Source: Paenibacillus sp. (lineage in GTDB: Bacteria; Bacillota; Bacilli; Paenibacillales; Paenibacillaceae). Taken from it: a stretch of DNA of 64,000 nt. The DNA is taken from assembly GCA_031254035.1 (NCBI GenBank), contig JAIRVF010000124.1:1-64000 (forward strand), written 5' to 3'. Shown in pieces: positions 59,698 through 64,000 of the stretch; positions within the stretch are counted from its first letter, which is position 1, and the number at the start of each line of letters is the position of its first letter. A model generated the notes under the pieces. That model worked only from the letters and a program-made list of their open reading frames with translations. It had not been told where the DNA came from and searched no databases. The position numbers were made by a program, and so were the translations under genes.

Positions 59698-59709
59698 TGA
59701 CAGGTCACC
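59698..59709. promoter_or_regulatory. Palindrome upstream of ECF sigma gene
   Basis: GTGAC-AG-GTCAC, 66 bases before the sigma start. Read on the minus strand TGTCACA is followed after 18 bases by TTATAAG. Candidate autoregulated ECF promoter. Confidence 0.35.
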
Positions 59710-59900
59710 AAGATTTTATCATCTAATTAAATTTTTTCTGCAAAAGTTTACTACAAAAAATCCACTGTCTGGTTTAAGTTCGCAGTTTATTAACGCAAGG
59801 GGGCTATTAAATAATAAGCCGACGCCTAAGCGAAATACTCGCATATTTGCAGGCATGTTTATGCCGCAAAAATCACTATAAAATGGAGTAGGTGAGGTAT

Positions 59901-60341
59901 TTGGTGCTGCATTATGAAGAATACGGAGATAAGAATTCTACTCTGATGCTATTTTTGCATGGCGGCGGAGTAAGCGGTTGGATGTGGGATAAACAAATTC
60001 AATTATTTCACTCAATATCATTGCGTCGTGCCAGACTTACCCGGACACGGGCAGAACAATAATGAAACCAATTTTTCAATAAAGGATAGTGCAGAACAAT
60101 TAATAAATTAATTGAGGAAAAGGCAGGGGGAAGGAAAGTAATCCTGATCGGGTTTTCTTTGGGTTCCCAAGTAATTATTCAGATGCTAAGCATGAAACCG
60201 GATATAATTGATGTTGCAATAATAAATAGTGCATTGGTCAGACCAAGTTCATTCGCAAGACGGGGAACTGCCAGAAGTGATAGGTTAGCTGTCCCGCTGT
60301 CTTGGCTTCCCGCAGGGTTTTCTCCAAAAGCCAGCTCATGA
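59901..60341 (+). pseudogene. Broken alpha/beta hydrolase gene
   Basis: Begins LVLHYEEYGDKNSTLMLFLHGGGVSGWMWDK (HGGG oxyanion region), shifts frame near 60015 into VVPDLPGHGQNN and again to KVILIGFSLGSQVIIQML (nucleophile elbow GFSLG), then ends early at 60341. The cap, acid and His parts are missing. TTG at 59901 has AGGTGAGG upstream. Frameshift and truncation make it inactive. A bidirectional terminator follows. Confidence 0.7.
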
Positions 60342-60357
60342 TAGGGAGTAATAAAAT

Positions 60358-60400
60358 CAAACGCTTGGACTCTAGCAGAGCCCAAGCGTTTGTTATCTTT
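60358..60400. terminator. Bidirectional terminator
   Basis: Perfect 11-bp stem CAAACGCTTGG/CCAAGCGTTTG with T-rich tails on both strands, between the broken hydrolase and the convergent flavoprotein gene. Confidence 0.85.
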
Positions 60401-60439
60401 TGAGTGTAAAAGAGGACTTAATATTTTTGTGGGATTATT

Positions 60440-61972
60440 TTATTGCTGCGCCTTAACGAATTCAGCCGATTTGATGCCGGCTTGGCGTCCGAAAATAATG
60501 ATCTCCGCAACAGAGTTGCCGCCGATCCGGTTTTGACCATGCAAGCCGCCACACACTTCGCCTGCCGCAAACAGACCCGAAATCGGTTTGCCGTCTTTAT
60601 TCAAAACTTCGGTGTTCGTGTTGATTTTTACGCCGCCCATCGTGTAGTGGATCCCAGGTCCGATTTTGATTGCATAAAACGGTCCGCTCGACAAGTCGTT
60701 ATCCATCGCTGTTGTTCTGCCAAATTCGGCATCTTCTTTCTTGTTCACTGCGCTATTCCATGTATCCATCGTAGCTTTAAGCTGATCTGCCGGAACATCC
60801 ATTACTTTGGCCAAAGCTTCGATGGAATCTCCATTAATGACAAAGCCCATTTTTTCATATTGCTCAATCGCTTTAGCGCGGGATTTCACGCCGGAATCAA
60901 ATACAAGATAAGCTGACTTTTCTGGCAACTTGTTGATTGCTGCAGTAACATTGTCACGAGTATCCAGTTCATTTGTGAAACGTTTGCCGTCATTAGAAAC
61001 GAGGATCGCTCCTTCACCACGGACTGCTTCACCAATGAGATAGGATTTCTCTTGCTGTACTGTTGGGTGAACTTGGATTTGATCCATATCCACCGTTACG
61101 CCGCCAAGTGCTTCAATCATCTTGATGCCATCGCCGGTGCTACCTACTTGGTTTGTAGTAACGTAACCTTTCAAATCAGGTCTAACTTCAGAAATCATGT
61201 CCATATTGGAGCCGAAACCGCCAGTTGTCACAACGACGGCATCCGCCGCAATATTTTTCTCTTCGTGTTCGTTGAACGTAACTTTGACGCCGTTAGCTTT
61301 GCCGTCTTTTTCAGTAATCTCCGTCACTTTGGCATTGACAAACAGTGGGATTTCTTGTTCTTGAATATTTTTCAGCAAACCGTTGGCAAGATATTGTCCT
61401 ACCGCGGAGCCATCTTCAGGACGGTGTGTACGTTTTTCCTTCATGCCGCCCGTAATGGTGATATTGTTCAGACGGATTCCGATGGAATCCAGCCAATCGA
61501 TTGCACTAGCCGAATTGTCAACAAAGAAACGAAGCATATCTTTGTCGTTTGTGTCATGACCGCCTTTTAAGGTTTCTTCATAAAACAAATCATTGCTGTC
61601 TTGAATACCTTGTTCTTTTTGGAACTTGGTTTGCGAAGCATTCATTCCAGAGGATGCCTTGGTTGTATTCCCGCCAGCAACGGGCATTTTTTCAAGAATA
61701 ACCGGATTCAAGCCTTTTTCTTTTGCTTCAAGTGCAGCAGACATACCAGCGCCACCTGCGCCAATAATGACGATATCATATTTTTCTTTCAATTGATCAA
61801 TTGGTGTATAGTGGGTTTTGGATGCTCCCGAAACAGCTTCCGTTTCTTTGGCATCTTCTTTTTTCGCATTTTCCTGACTTTGGTCTTGCTTCTGGTTCCC
61901 ACTGCCGCAGCCCGCAATCACGAGCATGAGAGAGAGAACAAGAATAAGCGCTGCTGTTACATTCTTTTTCAC
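60440..61972 (-). CDS. Lipoprotein FAD-dependent reductase (fumarate/urocanate reductase-like)
   Basis: A 510-residue extracytoplasmic flavoprotein of the FAD_binding_2 type. GTG at 61972 is the likely start: TTGGAGGG lies 8 bases upstream and gives a signal ending in LVIAGCGSG with a lipobox Cys. The FAD motif is DIVIIGAGGAGMSAAL, then MPVAGGNTTKASSGMN, the catalytic region GGHDTNDKDM and the terminal GLFAAGEVCGGLHGQNRIGG. It resembles flavocytochrome c fumarate and urocanate reductases but lacks heme motifs and an FMN-binding domain. As a lipoprotein on the outer face of the membrane it would need an electron donor such as a quinol dehydrogenase, which is not seen nearby. Confidence 0.9.
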   Translation of the reverse strand: MKKNVTAALILVLSLMLVIAGCGSGNQKQDQSQENAKKEDAKETEAVSGASKTHYTPIDQLKEKYDIVIIGAGGAGMSAALEAKEKGLNPVILEKMPVAGGNTTKASSGMNASQTKFQKEQGIQDSNDLFYEETLKGGHDTNDKDMLRFFVDNSASAIDWLDSIGIRLNNITITGGMKEKRTHRPEDGSAVGQYLANGLLKNIQEQEIPLFVNAKVTEITEKDGKANGVKVTFNEHEEKNIAADAVVVTTGGFGSNMDMISEVRPDLKGYVTTNQVGSTGDGIKMIEALGGVTVDMDQIQVHPTVQQEKSYLIGEAVRGEGAILVSNDGKRFTNELDTRDNVTAAINKLPEKSAYLVFDSGVKSRAKAIEQYEKMGFVINGDSIEALAKVMDVPADQLKATMDTWNSAVNKKEDAEFGRTTAMDNDLSSGPFYAIKIGPGIHYTMGGVKINTNTEVLNKDGKPISGLFAAGEVCGGLHGQNRIGGNSVAEIIIFGRQAGIKSAEFVKAQQ

Positions 61973-62190
61973 TGTGTAAACCCTCCAATTTGCTATCTCT
62001 AAGTTGTGATGAACATAAAGAGCCAAATGTAAAAAGGAGAGAGCAGGTCGCCTCCCCAGTCTGCATGTTAGTATCTTTAAGTCTATTACATTGTAATAGA
62101 CCATCAGATCATTTGTAGTGAATTTTTTCACAATAAGAGGTATTTTCTTTCTTAGACCATGTCAAAGGGTTTTAAAATACAACCAAATTA

Positions 62191-62233
62191 AAAGAGCTGC
62201 TCTCCCGGAAAATTAACAATAGGGAAAGCAGCT
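62191..62233 (-). terminator. Terminator of DUF4901-like gene
   Basis: On the minus strand AGCTGCTTTCCC pairs with GGGAGAGCAGCT, tail CTTTTAATT. The gap 61973-62299 contains no gene. Confidence 0.7.
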
Positions 62234-62299
62234 ATAGGTTTGTTTATTTTTTTGAAGTGAAATTGTTTGCAGTTTCTCCATCGTCCGAAGATCGAGATT

Positions 62300-63571
62300 T
62301 TACAAACTGTTTAATTCCACAGTGTCACCGCTTGCGGCGAGCACGCCGTACTGACAATCCAGCTTGCCGCACATCACATATTTCTTCCGCTTTGGATCAT
62401 ATACGTATACAGGCGTCAATTCGAGTTTTGCTTTCAGCTTGTCATAGGCTTCCTCATGGCTGACTGCAGCGGATCCCCGTAATTTAAACTCATCGAACAT
62501 GGAGAGCATCGGTTTATTATCGATATAATGGATGACTTTAAACTGCCGCGGATCGATAAACAGGATCAACTTTCGTTGAAAAATTCGTTTGCTTGGCACG
62601 TTTTGCCTCAAAATGGCTTGAATGAAGCTTCTTTCTCGCTGCAAGTTTTTGAGCACCCATTGTCCGGATTCCTGTGGAAAGAGCTTACGCAAAGCAGCTT
62701 CGACGGCAGCAATGAACTTGGTTTGTTCCGCTTCTGTGATTGGGAAGGAATCCGGATGCTTTTCGCGGGTTAACATCTGTTCCAGGGTGATCGTTTCGTG
62801 CAGAGCGAGCTTCTCGTTGTCGAAAGGCTCCGGGTTCGTAGCCGACTGCTCCCAGGTGATAAGCCTGTCAATATTTACGATTGCACCTGCGCGCCAGACT
62901 AGTTCGAATGGGATCGTGGTCGAGCCGTCATTGGCAATATAGATTTCTTCCAGTCCGTATACCGGAACAATCTCCTGCTGATCGAATAGAGGAAACTCCA
63001 ACAGCTCTAATTGTTTCCGCGCCAACGGCTCCACCACTTCCTGCGTGAGTGTATAGTCTTCTTCTTGCAGAAGGGAGCGGTCAGGGAATGATCCATACAC
63101 GCTGTAGAATGTAAGCTTGCCCTCCCCGTCGAATTGGAGTTCAACCCGTCCGCTGGGAGAAAGGGGCACTCCGTCGATGCATTCGAAAAAGTGGTATTCT
63201 CCTTCCTCCTCCTTGTTCAGATGGAATTGCTTGCCGTACGTGATTCCGGCTTCCGCTTCAATCCACTTGATTACATCATTCAGGCCGGACTGTCGGAACG
63301 GTGTCCCCGATGCAAAAGATTTTCCACCCACAAAAATGACGCTTTTAAATCGACCGGTAAGCAAATTTACCGTAATGACTGCAGTCCCATCCGGATTATG
63401 ATCTTCCTCCCATTCGGAGATGTGGCAAGGGAACCATTCCATATTGAGATAATAGTCCGTTTCATTCAGCATCGTTACCTCACGTGATAATTCATGGGAA
63501 TGCAGCACATAGTGATCCAATCCGAATTTTTGCTGCGTGGAATCAATCCATTCCTTGATTTGCGTGTCCAT
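62300..63571 (-). CDS. DUF4901/YcdB-like protein
   Basis: A 423-residue soluble protein made of repeated PepSY-like units: WFPCHISEWEEDHNPDGTAV, FKSVIFVGGKSFASGTPFRQ and further on LRKLFPQESGQWVLKNLQRE with VSHEEAYDKLKAKLELTPVY near the end. The pattern fits DUF4901/YcdB-YcdC-like proteins of bacilli, whose role is unknown. No signal peptide is visible, which is unlike many YcdB relatives. Monocistronic; terminator at 62191. Confidence 0.7.
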   Translation of the reverse strand: MDTQIKEWIDSTQQKFGLDHYVLHSHELSREVTMLNETDYYLNMEWFPCHISEWEEDHNPDGTAVITVNLLTGRFKSVIFVGGKSFASGTPFRQSGLNDVIKWIEAEAGITYGKQFHLNKEEEGEYHFFECIDGVPLSPSGRVELQFDGEGKLTFYSVYGSFPDRSLLQEEDYTLTQEVVEPLARKQLELLEFPLFDQQEIVPVYGLEEIYIANDGSTTIPFELVWRAGAIVNIDRLITWEQSATNPEPFDNEKLALHETITLEQMLTREKHPDSFPITEAEQTKFIAAVEAALRKLFPQESGQWVLKNLQRERSFIQAILRQNVPSKRIFQRKLILFIDPRQFKVIHYIDNKPMLSMFDEFKLRGSAAVSHEEAYDKLKAKLELTPVYVYDPKRKKYVMCGKLDCQYGVLAASGDTVELNSL

Positions 63572-63756
63572 CGCTGTACCCCCCCAATATTGTTTATGAT
63601 TTAATCATAACATTAGCGGGATTAAAGAGGATTTATAGATTTAACATTGAAGTAATGTATTTTTGAGAGATAATCATGGACGGGATAACATTGTGAATGG
63701 GAAAGATTTAAATGTTTATATGACTTAGTTACAAGAAATGTGCGGGAGGTCTAGGT

Positions 63757-64000
63757 GTGAAAGTGTTAGATTCTTTGCCAGAGCCGAAAATTTTAAAAAA
63801 ACTAATGAGAATCCAAGCTGCTCTGAATATTATACTCTGTCAAGATGATTGGCTTCGTTACCATTACTATGTTCAAACTTGGAATGATGATGTTAGTATG
63901 GCAAAAATTGATGATGGATCAGGCAATCATTTTATTATTTTGTTTTCGTCTAAAGGAACCATAATAAAAGGATTTGATCATGAATCTGAATTAAGCCCAT
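63757..64000 (+). CDS. Partial gene of unknown function
   Basis: GTG at 63757 follows GGGAGGT by 7 bases and opens a frame that runs off the window edge (81 codons visible). The text includes LKKLMRIQAALNIILCQDDW, then HYYVQTWNDDVSMAKIDD and the end FDHESELSP. It looks like a cytoplasmic protein with a beta-rich core, possibly of a family seen in paenibacilli beside contact-dependent or SMI1-type genes; I cannot name it. Confidence 0.6.
   Translation, partial: MKVLDSLPEPKILKKLMRIQAALNIILCQDDWLRYHYYVQTWNDDVSMAKIDDGSGNHFIILFSSKGTIIKGFDHESELSP

Overview
The window looks like the chromosome of a Paenibacillus-type Firmicute. Shine-Dalgarno sites are strong (AGGAGG/GGGGG), GTG and TTG starts are common, and GC is moderate. 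It carries a GntR(YtrA)-ABC cassette, an ECF sigma/anti-sigma pair and many lone GNAT, LysR and VOC genes. Several dispersed non-coding repeats resemble families I remember from paenibacilli. The genus is an inference; no rRNA is present. The only tRNA is a Leu(CAG) at 51254-51337.

Region 1-14 kb is loosely packed accessory DNA: an MFS remnant, a repeat-rich gap, a secreted or membrane-anchored penicillin-acylase-type hydrolase, a compact type I toxin-antitoxin locus (a 31-residue holin-like peptide with a convergent antisense RNA), small VOC/DUF/GNAT genes, several decayed genes, an amidase with a hairpin over its start region, and an unusual fusion of an ArsR-like winged helix to a GyrB/ParE-type ATPase domain with a 24-bp palindrome at its promoter. 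Region 14-30 kb holds metabolic genes: a DUF2935 protein, a LysR divergent from two tandem cytosine-deaminase-like amidohydrolases, an acyl-CoA dehydrogenase, a LysE exporter, a nitroreductase, a UbiD-family decarboxylase, L-lactate dehydrogenase, oxalate decarboxylase and a GNAT-LysR pair.

Region 30-46 kb is the most coherent part: a thiolase and an acyl-CoA ligase (translationally overlapping), a 1107-residue ATPase/TPR/BTAD regulator, a five-gene Liv-type ABC importer (binding protein, two ATPases, two permeases), then a tightly overlapping run of a 66-residue small protein, a KAS III-like enzyme with an altered triad, an alpha/beta hydrolase, an SDR and a CoA-transferase. Together these read as uptake, CoA activation, reduction and thiolytic cleavage of an unidentified carboxylate, under one dedicated activator. 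This is my best candidate for an undescribed pathway.

Region 46-64 kb has a LysR/O-methyltransferase divergent pair, a broken Crp-type gene, a repeat block, a YtrA-type regulator with ABC ATPase and membrane protein, tRNA-Leu, a TetR regulator with an MMPL-family exporter, a decayed secreted protein, a GT-C-like membrane protein behind an ECF sigma/anti-sigma pair, a broken alpha/beta hydrolase, a lipoprotein flavin reductase, a DUF4901-like protein and the start of a further gene cut by the window edge.

Two themes recur. Gene decay is frequent (at least nine broken genes, concentrated in 0-10 kb, 21-22 kb, 48 kb, 55 kb and 60 kb). Non-coding repeats occur in pairs across the window, including a MITE-like element whose short form sits inside the Liv operon.
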